64,000 nucleotides of DNA, taken from positions 2,542,001-2,606,000 of the forward strand of contig NZ_CP113054.1 in assembly GCF_026625605.1 (NCBI RefSeq). The letters run 5' to 3'. The stretch's first letter is position 1; each line of letters opens with the position of its first letter. Shown here in pieces: positions 9,649 to 17,920 of the stretch. A program made the translations under genes and the position numbers. Origin of the DNA: Luteolibacter sp. SL250. GTDB taxonomy: Bacteria; Verrucomicrobiota; Verrucomicrobiia; Verrucomicrobiales; Akkermansiaceae. The notes beneath the pieces were generated by a model, which ran no database searches, had not been told where the DNA came from, and worked only from the letters and a program-made list of their open reading frames with translations.

Positions 9649-9935
9649 AGGTCCGATGCTTTGGGTTGCAGCGGAATACGTGTGGGTAAATCCCGGTTTT
9701 TCGTTTATTTTTTAGGTTTGCATCAGTTGTGGCACCTCGGGTGCCTGATATTTAACCCTTGTTTTCCTGAAAACATCGGCTATCCATCCGCCACGCGCTT
9801 TCCCGAGCGTCGCAGGGCCTGAGTGGCCCGAGCCTGTTCCGGTCTTCATCGATGAGAGATTGTTCTGGGATTCACTGACAACCTCATCGACCCGCCAGCC
9901 GCCCATCAATCCGGCGCGGGCTGGCATACGAAAAC
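9649..9935 (+). promoter_or_regulatory. Leader/promoter region upstream of the DEAD-box helicase, with three hairpins
   Basis: 287 bases between divergent genes. Perfect short hairpins are at 9731-9745 (6-bp stem, 3-nt loop), 9815-9829 (5-bp stem) and 9894-9925 (7-bp stem), the last ending ten bases before the helicase ATG and so able to mask the start site. Long structured leaders are known for cold-induced DEAD-box helicase genes; here that is inference. Confidence 0.4.
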
Positions 9936-11465
9936 ATGACCACGAAGACATTCGGGGAGCTGCCTTTGGCGGCACCCCTCCACAAGGTTTTGGCTGAACT
10001 CAACTATGAGACGCCATCCCCCATCCAGGCCCAGGCGATCCCCTATCTGCTGGAAGGCCGCGACGTCCTCGGCTGTGCGCAGACCGGCACCGGCAAGACG
10101 GCGAGCTTCGCCCTGCCGATCCTCCATGCGCTGCACGAGAAACCGAAGCAGGTCCGCCCGAAACAATGCCGCGTGCTGGTACTCGCTCCGACCCGTGAAC
10201 TCGCCGGCCAAGTCGGCAAGAGCTTCACGACCTACGGCAAATACGTCCGCTTCTCCCAGACGCTCATCTACGGTGGTGTCGGCCAGGTGCCACAGGTGAA
10301 TGCCATGCGCCGCGGTGTGGATGTGCTGGTGGCCACACCGGGCCGTCTGCTCGACCTCATCGACCAGAACCATGTTGACCTTTCCGGGGTCGAGTTCCTC
10401 GTGCTGGATGAGGTGGACCGCATGCTGGACATGGGCTTCCTCCGGGATGTGAAGCGCATCATCTCCTTCCTGCCCGCCCGCAAGCAGTCGCTGTTCTTCT
10501 CCGCCACCCTGGCACCGAACATCGTCGATCTGGCGAAGACCATCCTCCGTGATCCGGCCAGCGTTTCCATCGCGCCGGAGACCACCACGGCGGAACGCAT
10601 CGAGCACACCGTCTGCTTCGTGTCGAAGGACAACAAGCGCCCGCTGCTGGAGAAGCTCCTTCGCGAGCAGTCCGGCGTGGAGTCGGGCAAGCTCACCATC
10701 GTCTTCAGCCGCACCAAGCACGGAGCGAACAAGCTGGCGAAGAGCCTTTCCTCCTCCGGCTTCCCGGCGGACGCCATCCACGGCAACAAGTCGCAGGCCC
10801 AGCGCGAGAAGGCGCTGGACCGCTTCAAAAAAGGCCTCACCCCCATCCTCGTTGCGACGGATGTGGCGGCGCGTGGCGTGGATGTGAAGGACGTCGGGCT
10901 GGTCGTGAACTTCGACCTCCCGAACGAGCCGGAAGCCTACGTCCACCGGATCGGCCGGACGGGCCGTGCCGGTGCGGAAGGCCGTGCCGTTTCCTTCTGC
11001 TCGGAAGATGAGCGCGAGTTCCTGCGCGAGATCGAGAAAGTCATCAAGATGCCCGTCCCCCACTCGAATGACCATGAGTGGCACGACGAGGATCTGGCCC
11101 AGCGCCATGTGAAGCTCAAAACCGGTGGCCGCATGGTCCAGGGCGGACGCCAGCAACAAGGTGGAGGCGGTGGGAACCGTGGCCGCCAAGGGGGCGGTGG
11201 ACGCCAGCAACAGCAAGGCGGAGGCGGTGGAAGCCGTGGCCGTCAGGGCGGAGGCGGACGCCAGCCACAGGGCGGTGACCGCCGCCAGCGTGGCAACGGT
11301 GAACGTCCCCAGGGTTCCGGCAACCAAGGCAGGGGAGATGGGGCAACCCGCAGCCGCTACCAGATGGATGAGGATCGTGGCGAACAGCGCGGGTCTTCCT
11401 CGTCCGGTGGCCTCCTGCGGAGCGGCCTCAATGCCATCCGCAAGATGGTCGGATCCGACCGCTGA
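9936..11465 (+). CDS. DEAD-box RNA helicase, RhlE-like, with Gly/Gln/Arg-rich tail
   Basis: ATP-dependent unwinding of RNA duplexes, for ribosome assembly or mRNA decay. 509 residues. Seen in order: Q-motif (SPIQAQAIP), motif I AQTGTGKT (about 50), PTRELA, motif II, SATL, and [10 protein letters not shown] (motif VI, about 345). Motif II reads LDEVD rather than DEAD, an uncommon but tolerated variant. After the core, residues about 400-455 are an almost pure Gly/Gln/Arg tract with repeated GRQGGGGRQ units, typical of RNA-binding tails that target RhlE-type helicases. The start is supported by the immediate in-frame [11 protein letters not shown] sequence. Confidence 0.95.
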   Translation: MTTKTFGELPLAAPLHKVLAELNYETPSPIQAQAIPYLLEGRDVLGCAQTGTGKTASFALPILHALHEKPKQVRPKQCRVLVLAPTRELAGQVGKSFTTYGKYVRFSQTLIYGGVGQVPQVNAMRRGVDVLVATPGRLLDLIDQNHVDLSGVEFLVLDEVDRMLDMGFLRDVKRIISFLPARKQSLFFSATLAPNIVDLAKTILRDPASVSIAPETTTAERIEHTVCFVSKDNKRPLLEKLLREQSGVESGKLTIVFSRTKHGANKLAKSLSSSGFPADAIHGNKSQAQREKALDRFKKGLTPILVATDVAARGVDVKDVGLVVNFDLPNEPEAYVHRIGRTGRAGAEGRAVSFCSEDEREFLREIEKVIKMPVPHSNDHEWHDEDLAQRHVKLKTGGRMVQGGRQQQGGGGGNRGRQGGGGRQQQQGGGGGSRGRQGGGGRQPQGGDRRQRGNGERPQGSGNQGRGDGATRSRYQMDEDRGEQRGSSSSGGLLRSGLNAIRKMVGSDR

Positions 11466-11516
11466 TCAATGACAGGGCCGGACCTACCCTGTCCGCTGCG
11501 GCGGCCGGGGTCAGGA

Positions 11517-12395
11517 TCAGGCCCGTGGGTGGGCCAGATAGCCCGTGGCGAAGGTCTCACCGCTTTCCCATCCCAAGTCATAGCACCGCTGCTGGGCCGC
11601 CCTGCCGCTGAACAGGCCGGGACGGTCCGTGGTGGTGGTGACGGGCAGCATGCGCTTGCCGGATTTCTCCATCACCTGCAGGTGCAGGCGGTGGATCTCC
11701 GCCGTGATGAGGAGGTGGCCGCGGGACAGCGTATCCGCGATGCGCGGGCGGAAGCCCGGCTGCTTCCACCGGTCCGCCACGGAGGGATGGTGGATGTGGT
11801 GGGTGATGATGGTATCGACCCGCGCATCCTCCGCGTAGTGGAGGAATGGGGAGCTGTTCGCCAGACCTCCGTCCCAGCATAGTTCGCCATCAACCTGCTG
11901 GGGGGAGACCAGACATGGGAAAGCGCAGCTCGCCAGGATGGCGGAGACGCTGTCCCCGGTGGTCAGGATCTCCGTGCGCAGCTTGTTCAGGTTCGCGACG
12001 GTGACGGACACTTCGCCGTGGCGGCACGCTTCCAGTACCGGGGCACGCTCCAGCAGCACGCGGGTGAGGTATTTCCGCGCGTCCCGCGCTGAGGTGAGGC
12101 CACTCACGCCCGGCCAGCAGAACATCATCGCGAAGCCCCGTGCGAAGCTCTTCAGCTCCCAGAAGCTCCACTTGAACTTCGGGTCGAAGATGATCGCCTT
12201 GATCTCCTCCGCGGTGAATCCGGCACCGAGCAGGGTGGCGATCATCGATCCGGATGACGCTCCGGCGAAGAACCCGGGCCTGATGCCATGATGGAGCAGC
12301 GCCGCTGCGAATCCCGCATGGGCGAAGAACCCGAAGTAGGAGGACTCCAGGCTGAGTGCGAGTCCCGGGGTGATGTCAGGCAGCGTTTCCGGCAT
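11517..12395 (-). CDS. Patatin-like phospholipase family protein
   Basis: Predicted serine acyl hydrolase acting on lipids. From the ATG at 12395 it has 292 residues. The nucleophile elbow is GASSGSM (GxSxG) near residue 50, and the catalytic Asp is in WDGGLANSSP in the second half, the DG[GA] motif of patatins. The usual oxyanion glycine-rich stretch (GGGxRG) is not well preserved: the N-terminus reads LSLESSYFGFFAHAGF. The frame is open to 12446, but that would overlap the upstream gene by 71 bases, whereas 12395 gives a 20-base overlap, so I prefer it. It is translationally coupled to the membrane protein upstream. Confidence 0.85.
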   Translation of the reverse strand: MPETLPDITPGLALSLESSYFGFFAHAGFAAALLHHGIRPGFFAGASSGSMIATLLGAGFTAEEIKAIIFDPKFKWSFWELKSFARGFAMMFCWPGVSGLTSARDARKYLTRVLLERAPVLEACRHGEVSVTVANLNKLRTEILTTGDSVSAILASCAFPCLVSPQQVDGELCWDGGLANSSPFLHYAEDARVDTIITHHIHHPSVADRWKQPGFRPRIADTLSRGHLLITAEIHRLHLQVMEKSGKRMLPVTTTTDRPGLFSGRAAQQRCYDLGWESGETFATGYLAHPRA

Positions 12396-13386
12396 GTTTC
12401 GGCTGGGAAAGGGATCTTGGAAGAAGGGAGGTGGCAGCCAGTCCACCCATCAGGCACCAGAACAGTCCACAGAGAAATCCTCCGAGGGAAATGAGGACGG
12501 AGGCCCCGGAGGAAGTCCTGCTCAGGGAGGCGAGCTGGTCGCGGAACAACTCCTCCCTCATGCCCAGTCCTCCGGGAGTCGCGGGCACGGTGGTGGCGGC
12601 CTCAATCACCGGCATGACGGTGTTGATTTCATGCAGTGTCACACCCGCATCGCAGCCCCGGGCGATGCACCAGAAGGTGGCGAAGTGGAGGGCCACCATC
12701 AGCACGCTTGCGGCCACCGCACCCAGCAGTTTCCACCCGGCTGGACGGAGCTGCTCGAAGCAGCCGGAAACATGCAGCATCCACTCCCGTGCGGGCATCC
12801 ACCGTGGAAGCCACCGCCGGGCATTTTCCGTGCCGCAGAACCAGCAGAAGAGGAACAGCAGCGAGGAAAACACCAGATAACCCCAGAGGAAATGCACCGC
12901 CGCCTTGCCCGTGGGCGTCGCGGACAGAACCTCGCGGGCGGGGAAGGTGAGGAACAGGGCGGGCAGGATCAGCGAGACAAGCCCGCAGAGGCGGTCTGCG
13001 ATGACGGACACCATCAGCCGGGAAGCGGATCCGGGAAACCGCCGGGTCAACATCAGAATCCGTGCCGCGTCACCACCGATGCCCCCGATCACAAAAGTAC
13101 CGACGAACGAGCTGGCGAGAAAAACGCGGGCCAGCATCTTCCAGCCCGCCTGCACGCCCAGCAGGCGCAGGCAGATCCACCATCTCCACACATGCGCGGC
13201 GATGCTCGCCCCGGCGCAGATCACCCCCGCCATCATCCAGCCGGGATGGATGCTCTTCCATGCGGTCGCAAAGCTGCTGGAGAAATCAGGCCGTGACAGG
13301 ACCCACCAGAGGATGGCCGCCGCGATGAGGATCTGGATGCCGAAAAACACCCGGCTGCCCCACTTTTTTCCTGCGCTTCCACTCAT
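12376..13386 (-). CDS. YbhN/LPG-synthase-type multi-pass membrane protein (UPF0104-like)
   Basis: 336 residues with about eight hydrophobic segments, starting at about residue 13 (FFGIQILIAAAILWWVL). The family signature of the lysylphosphatidylglycerol synthase transmembrane domain is visible: ASSFVGTFVIGGIGGDAARILML near 90-115, then ADRLCGLVSLI, and near the C-terminus TTVPATPGGLGMREELF. Members are flippase-like proteins of the inner membrane or the membrane half of MprF; no aminoacyl-transferase domain is present here. It overlaps the patatin-like gene downstream, which suggests joint work on membrane lipids (inference). Confidence 0.85.
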   Translation of the reverse strand: MSGSAGKKWGSRVFFGIQILIAAAILWWVLSRPDFSSSFATAWKSIHPGWMMAGVICAGASIAAHVWRWWICLRLLGVQAGWKMLARVFLASSFVGTFVIGGIGGDAARILMLTRRFPGSASRLMVSVIADRLCGLVSLILPALFLTFPAREVLSATPTGKAAVHFLWGYLVFSSLLFLFCWFCGTENARRWLPRWMPAREWMLHVSGCFEQLRPAGWKLLGAVAASVLMVALHFATFWCIARGCDAGVTLHEINTVMPVIEAATTVPATPGGLGMREELFRDQLASLSRTSSGASVLISLGGFLCGLFWCLMGGLAATSLLPRSLSQPKHAGNAA

Positions 13387-13554
13387 GGCCGGAGGGATCG
13401 GGTGGCGGGTGGTCGGACGGGCATGAACTTGGGAAACAGAATGAAGTGCTGGAAAGTCCGCGAAAGATGCCAGCCCGCCGAGGGTGGTCGCAAGCAGGAT
13501 AAATGGGGGCGGATGCCGGCATGCCGGACGGGGGGGCGGAATCCGTTGGTGGGA

Positions 13555-13971
13555 TCACTCGGGCAGGCCATCCAGCAACCAGACGCCGTTCACCTTCACC
13601 AGTTTCAGCTTCAACCGGTGCTTGTCGCCGCCGAAAGAGGAGGCCACCACCACGGTGGCGGTGTCCTCCTTGATGATCGCCGTTTCGGTCTTGAACGGTG
13701 CGGAGGGGATGTCCTGGGCGTTGAGCACCGGATCAGCATCCACCTCCTCCGAGTTCATGATCTTTGCATAGGCTTTCCTGAATTTGTCCGTCACCAGCTT
13801 CGACTTGGCCACCCACACCTTGGTGTCGCGGTTGGCGTCCACCTCCGCGACATATCCGGCGTAGAATTTCTCGGTCACGATGCCGGGGCCGTCATCCACA
13901 CCGGCGGCGGAACTGGGGAGTTCCGCGAACAGGGTGAGGATGAGGCACAGCAGGATGGAGAACGGTTTCAT
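13555..13971 (-). CDS. Small secreted protein, possibly DUF3828-like
   Basis: 138 residues from the ATG at 13971, which has GGAAG six bases upstream. Residues 1-22 form a signal peptide (ILLCLILTLFAELPSSAAG). The mature part starts with a helix (VTEKFYAGYVAEVDA) and ends with a beta-rich segment (ATVVVASSFGG, LKLKLVKVNGVWLLDGL) that resembles the secreted DUF3828/NTF2-like proteins; I am not certain of that. It lies 58 bases after the subtilase on the same strand and could be the last gene of that operon. Confidence 0.7.
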   Translation of the reverse strand: MKPFSILLCLILTLFAELPSSAAGVDDGPGIVTEKFYAGYVAEVDANRDTKVWVAKSKLVTDKFRKAYAKIMNSEEVDADPVLNAQDIPSAPFKTETAIIKEDTATVVVASSFGGDKHRLKLKLVKVNGVWLLDGLPE

Positions 13972-14029
13972 GCTTCCGGACAGAAGAGCGGAAACAGATG
14001 GATGGGTCAATCCGGCGCTGTGGACGATC

Positions 14030-14848
14030 TCAGGAATTCGGTCCCCGCATGGAGGGATTCCACGGCGTGGCGATTTCCTGGAGCAGCGCCTTTGCCACCG
14101 GTGGCTTCAGCCCCGGTTGCATGGAAAGCAGGCGTGCCAGCAGACCGGCGGCGTGGGGCGCGGCGAAGCTGCTGCCGGTCTTCTTCGACCAGCGGCCATT
14201 TTTCCATGGCAGTTCCAGATCCACCCCGCGTGCGGCGAACTCCACCAGATGGGAGGCGAAGGGACCATGCGGCTGGTCCCAGCGGAAAAACAGATCGTCG
14301 CTCTCGGTCTTCGCCATGTTCACCGTGATGACGCTGGGAAAATGCCCGGGCCACTCCGCGCTGCGGAAGTCGTCGTTGTCACAGGCGCTCACCACATGCA
14401 CGCCGCGGCGGTAAGCCGTGTCGATCCATGGTTTGAAATGTTCGATGCGGGTGATGTCCGCGCGGCTGCCGAAGCTGCAGTTGATGATGTGGTAGCCCAG
14501 ATCCACGGCCAGCGCGGCGGCCTCACGGATGATCTGGAACTTGCTTCCCAGCCGCTGGTCCAGAACCCGGAAACTGCCGATCTGCGCTTCCGGGGCAATC
14601 CTGCGGATGACATGGGCGACGGCGGTGCCATGGCCGAAGAGATCGACGCCCCAGGCCGGGGAACGCTTGACGATGCCTTCCGTGGTCAGTTCGAAGGCGA
14701 GGTCATCGATGAGCCGAAGCCCGGCCATGGCGGGGTGGGTGAGTTCGATCCCGGAATCGATCACCGCGATCCTGATGCCCGCGCCGCGGCCGTTGGTGAT
14801 GGCGTCGCGGGCGTCCTCGGGACTCAGCCAGTTGGAGCGGTGGTTCAT
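14030..14848 (-). CDS. Intracellular S8-family (subtilisin-like) serine peptidase
   Basis: 272 residues with the complete catalytic triad: Asp31 in AVIDSGIE, His73 in FGHGTAVAHV and Ser227 in GSSFAAPHAAG. Asn158 in ACDNDD is the likely oxyanion residue. There is no signal peptide and no propeptide, and the catalytic Asp comes only 31 residues in, so the enzyme should be a cytoplasmic, single-domain protease. Its ATG overlaps the stop of the GAF-like gene (ATGA), so it is translationally coupled to it. As the enzymatic member of an operon with a TPR/cyclase-like regulator, it would be the likely effector (inference). Confidence 0.93.
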   Translation of the reverse strand: MNHRSNWLSPEDARDAITNGRGAGIRIAVIDSGIELTHPAMAGLRLIDDLAFELTTEGIVKRSPAWGVDLFGHGTAVAHVIRRIAPEAQIGSFRVLDQRLGSKFQIIREAAALAVDLGYHIINCSFGSRADITRIEHFKPWIDTAYRRGVHVVSACDNDDFRSAEWPGHFPSVITVNMAKTESDDLFFRWDQPHGPFASHLVEFAARGVDLELPWKNGRWSKKTGSSFAAPHAAGLLARLLSMQPGLKPPVAKALLQEIATPWNPSMRGPNS

Positions 14849-15399
14849 GAGGATTCCATGCCCAGGGTGGAGCGGATGAGGCGGTCCTCGATCAACCGGC
14901 CCAGCAAGGATGCCGTGTCAGCCGGTGCGGCGGGGGATGGCACAGGTTCATCCTTTCCGTAGAACACCCGGCTCAGGACGGCGGCCGTCGTGCCGAAAAC
15001 GATGACCGGGCTGGCCGCCATGGCGGAAATGGTGACACCACGCAGACGTTCGAGGTTGGTCCATTCCGCCGCCTGCAGATCATACGCGCCTTCGGTCGCG
15101 GAGCGCTGGCTTGCGGCCACACGGGCGACGAGGCCTTCCCCGCCGTCAGCCTGGGCGCGTGCAGAATCTCCGCTGGAACTCCATCCCACCACGTGGCCGG
15201 TGCCACCCATTCCCCAGAGGATGAGTTCCGCCCCGGGGGCTTCAGCCGACGCCCAGGCCAGGCAGCGCAGTGCGTGGGTGCCAAGGAACTGCGGGAGATG
15301 GTCCGCGCTGATCTCCGCGATCATGACGGAGAGTTTCGTTGTGAGCAGGGCGCCCGCCGCCTCCAGCGCCGGATCAGGGACGATGACGAGTCGGTTCAT
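14845..15399 (-). CDS. Unknown protein with GAF-like features, between a TPR/cyclase-like gene and a subtilase
   Basis: 184 residues, no signal peptide or membrane segment. I do not recognise a named family with certainty. The middle part has the run of a GAF-type sensor domain: a strand with ELILWGMGG, then ADGGEGLVARVAASQRS, close to the GEGLVGRVA motif of GAF domains, then a strand VIVFGTTAAVLSRVFYG where GAF domains have their last core strands. The C-terminal 40 residues are a Pro/Ala linker plus a helix (SLLGRLIEDRLI). It lies six bases after the upstream gene and overlaps the subtilase start by four bases, so the three are one transcription unit. A sensor or adaptor role is inference. 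Confidence 0.75.
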   Translation of the reverse strand: MNRLVIVPDPALEAAGALLTTKLSVMIAEISADHLPQFLGTHALRCLAWASAEAPGAELILWGMGGTGHVVGWSSSGDSARAQADGGEGLVARVAASQRSATEGAYDLQAAEWTNLERLRGVTISAMAASPVIVFGTTAAVLSRVFYGKDEPVPSPAAPADTASLLGRLIEDRLIRSTLGMESS

Positions 15400-15405
15400 G
15401 GCGGG

Positions 15406-17190
15406 TCAGGCGGGTTGCACGCGGAAGATCCGTTCGGATGAGTTGCCGAGCAATATCTCCCCGGAATGCTCGAAGCGGAAGCCCCGGATGGCCTCCAGGG
15501 AGGAGAGGGCGGTGAAACTTTCCGTCGCAGCCACCGTTCCTGCGGGCATGGCGGCTGCGACGGCGGCGGCACGGAGGATGGAGGTGCCTTCGTGGGAATG
15601 GAAGTTCAGCACCGGATTGACCAACTGCACGAGCGGCCCCGCGTGGAGACAGACGGAGGGTCTGCCGAGGGTGCCGGACTCCCCGAGGGCCTGTAGCAGG
15701 TCGAAGCACACCACGGCGGCGGCATGGAGATCATCGAACAGGAAAAGATAGTCCGCGCCGAATCCCTGCCTTGCCAGGGGAGGATGCGCCGCGATGGCCA
15801 GTCGTGCGGCGATGGGACCGAGCACCGCTTTCTGGAACACGACCGGGCCTCCCTGGCCGAAGTTCGTATAGTCCGCGAAGTGGAAATGGAGCAGCGCCAG
15901 TACCTCCGACTTATCCTTTGCCTTCGCAAGTGCCCGGGGAAAGGGCACCGCATCCGCAGGAGCCTCCTTGTCCGGCACGGCATCCTCTTCCGGGGCGGCC
16001 GGACGGCGGGCGGAGACGTGGAGGTTTTTCCGCTGCCAGAAGGGCAGGGCGGTGGCTGAAAAATCCGCGCCCACCGCCAGTGCCTCCAACGTGAAGCCCA
16101 AGTGGTCCGCCCGCAGCGCGGCGCGGGCGGTCATCATCCGGTCGATGAAGCCTGGATCATCCTCGCCTTCCGAAGGTGGCTCCATCAGGGAAGAGGCTTG
16201 GTTGAGCAGGACGTGCAACCGGGCCGGATCCTCCCCAGCGGGGGCGACACCCATCGAGATATGCAGATCCAATCCCGCATCGCGGGCCGCTTCCAACAGG
16301 ATGATGTCCCAGCGGGACTTCAGGCTGCCGAACACTTCGCGGATCCGCCGCTCGGCCAGCCAGCCTGAGAGCATCCCACGGACGGAGATGGCTTCTTCCT
16401 CTGTTGGCTCCAGGTCCGGTTGGCCGGAGAAGATGGCGATTCCACCGGAGGGGAAGCATACATCCAGATGATCCCTGCGGCCATGCAGCTTCAGGCATAG
16501 TTCACGGCACTGCCTGCGGGTGGAGGCCAGGTCGGCCAGACGTTTTTCCGCGCAGGCGAGGCGGGCGGCTTCCTCATACTGGTTCCGCGCTTCGCTTTCA
16601 TTCCCCAGGATCAGATGGGCCTCGGCCCGGGTGGCGAGGGAATAGTAGTCCGCTCCCTCTCCCGCATGGATGAGAGTCCGCTCCGCGATTTCCTTCGCGG
16701 TCGCCGGATCGTCGAGCAACACGGAGATCGCCGCGGCGTTGATCCCGCAATAGGCGGCCCCGGCGGAGTCCCCGGCGGCTGATGCGGAGGAGAACCCGCT
16801 GGCATAGTTCGCAAGCGCCGCCTGCAGGTGTTGTGCACGTCCTTCGGGTGTTGTGGAACCTGCCGCCAGATCTTTCTCCACCCGCCCCAGAAGGCCGGAT
16901 GTTTCGGCGGATGCGCCTTCTTCCGCCGCGAGTTTGTCCAGATGGCCGCGGGCCGCATCCAATGATCCCAGCACCGCCAGCGCACGGGCCATCTGTTGCA
17001 CGATCCCGGCGCGCTCCGCTGGCTGGGTGGCAAGCACCGCCTCCGCGATGCCGATGGCCAGCAGGTGATCCCCGGAGCCGTTCGCTTGTTTCAACAGCGC
17101 CACCGCACCGGCTGGATCGTCCAGATACGGCTGCCTTCCGGCGAGCCAACTGGCGCGTGCCGTTCTGGATGGAGGAGGGGAACTCGGCAC
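15406..17190 (-). CDS. TPR (TRAFs-binding/DUF4071-like) protein with a C-terminal degenerate nucleotidyl-cyclase domain
   Basis: About 594 residues from a GTG at 17190. Residues about 20-235 are a TPR array like the TRAFs-binding (DUF4071) domain: GINAAAISVLLDD, DYYSLATRAEAHLILGN and LASTRRQCRELCLKL. Residues about 238-320 begin GGIAIFSGQPDLE and contain DIILLEAARDAGLDLHISM, matching the segment that follows the TPRs in related proteins. Residues about 428-594 follow the class III cyclase fold: LLHFHFADYTNFG holds the first metal Asp, but the second (GDxLY in the family) reads GADYLF, so catalysis is doubtful. LHAGPL and the ending VAATESFTAL match well. The start is uncertain: AAGGAG lies only two bases before the GTG, and an ATG at 17277 is also in frame. 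Confidence 0.82.
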   Translation of the reverse strand: MPSSPPPSRTARASWLAGRQPYLDDPAGAVALLKQANGSGDHLLAIGIAEAVLATQPAERAGIVQQMARALAVLGSLDAARGHLDKLAAEEGASAETSGLLGRVEKDLAAGSTTPEGRAQHLQAALANYASGFSSASAAGDSAGAAYCGINAAAISVLLDDPATAKEIAERTLIHAGEGADYYSLATRAEAHLILGNESEARNQYEEAARLACAEKRLADLASTRRQCRELCLKLHGRRDHLDVCFPSGGIAIFSGQPDLEPTEEEAISVRGMLSGWLAERRIREVFGSLKSRWDIILLEAARDAGLDLHISMGVAPAGEDPARLHVLLNQASSLMEPPSEGEDDPGFIDRMMTARAALRADHLGFTLEALAVGADFSATALPFWQRKNLHVSARRPAAPEEDAVPDKEAPADAVPFPRALAKAKDKSEVLALLHFHFADYTNFGQGGPVVFQKAVLGPIAARLAIAAHPPLARQGFGADYLFLFDDLHAAAVVCFDLLQALGESGTLGRPSVCLHAGPLVQLVNPVLNFHSHEGTSILRAAAVAAAMPAGTVAATESFTALSSLEAIRGFRFEHSGEILLGNSSERIFRVQPA

Positions 17191-17379
17191 GGCTCCTTGA
17201 TTTCTAACGGGAAACTCCCGGCCTCCACAAGTCCCGGGATTTGCAAAATGCGGGTTGATGTTTGCATTCCGCATCATGTTGTCAGCAAAGGTTTTATGAA
17301 AATCAGTGCCGTGGTGCGGGTTTGTCCATTGGCATCCGCATTGCTGGAGTAACCCGCTCAAAACCAAACCGATCCCACC

Positions 17380-17691
17380 ATGCGTGACGTCATCATCCTC
17401 ACCGACCGTTCCAATCTGGCTGCCAGTCTTGTCCGGGGCGAACCCGCCCCCCTCGGAGTCCGGTTGCCCGCGGAATGCGTCCCGGGTTCGAGGCTGGCGC
17501 TGAAGGTGAATCTCCGTGTCATCAGCGGGACCGCGTTCGCGATGTGGATCCTGCGGAAGGTGCGTTCCATTCCGGGAAGCCATCGCATTGAAATCAACGG
17601 GCGAATCATGCCCATGCAGATGCCGGAAGCCATCGACATCATCGCGGAGGAGCTGGTGAACGCCCGCCGTCCTCTGGATGTGGCGGCGTGA
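17380..17691 (+). CDS. Small protein of unknown function, divergent from the subtilase module
   Basis: 103 residues, no signal peptide. The sequence has a natural alpha/beta pattern (DVIILTDRSNLAASL, then RLALKVNLRVISGTAFAMWILRKV, then a C-terminal helix EAIDIIAEELV), which loosely recalls small STAS-like or anti-sigma-antagonist folds; this is not a firm assignment. The minus-strand frame of the TPR/cyclase-like gene remains open across this region, but the low-complexity Arg/His/Gly-rich sequence it would encode argues that this plus-strand gene is the real one. It could be a regulator of the divergent operon. Confidence 0.5.
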   Translation: MRDVIILTDRSNLAASLVRGEPAPLGVRLPAECVPGSRLALKVNLRVISGTAFAMWILRKVRSIPGSHRIEINGRIMPMQMPEAIDIIAEELVNARRPLDVAA

Positions 17692-17732
17692 GGGATTGGA
17701 AGCCGGTAGACGGCGGCCGCACCGTTGCTCCG

Positions 17733-17854
17733 GACTGGGACCGCGGAATTCATTCCGCCCCAAAGCAACATGCCGGCAAAGCCAATGCCGGTCTGAAGAC
17801 CGGCGCTCCCAGCAGCCAGCGAAACCAAGCGGAATGAATTCCGCGGTCCCAGTC
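17733..17854. repeat. Long interrupted palindrome (REP-like element)
   Basis: Two perfect 26-base inverted arms lie at 17733-17758 and 17829-17854. The 70-base interior contains its own hairpin at 17787-17804 (7-bp stem). The whole element can fold into a cruciform-like hairpin. It lies between two genes and encodes nothing. The form is that of a dispersed palindromic repeat of the REP/BIME kind; only one copy is in this window. Confidence 0.8.
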
Positions 17855-17920
17855 GGGGGCTGCCCATTCCACCCTTCGCCCCGCTTGCATCCGTCCCAGA
17901 ACCGGTTCTAATGGCGGCAG

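Noticed and set aside
11146..11310. Repeated GC-rich units that resemble a tandem repeat or CRISPR
   Set aside because: They are codons for the Gly/Gln/Arg tail of the helicase, with no spacers or constant repeat length.
9906..11327. Minus-strand frame of about 470 codons opposite the DEAD-box helicase
   Set aside because: It is the antisense of a gene with all helicase motifs, and its Ala/Thr-rich beginning is the reverse of the Gly/Gln tail codons.
11471..11493. Hairpin between the helicase and the patatin-like gene as terminator
   Set aside because: A 7-bp stem exists, but there is no T tract on either strand, so I did not list it as a terminator.
17191..17763. N-terminal extension of the TPR/cyclase-like gene
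   Set aside because: The frame is open, but the encoded sequence is Arg/Gly/His-rich, crosses the palindromic repeat and lies opposite a more plausible small gene.
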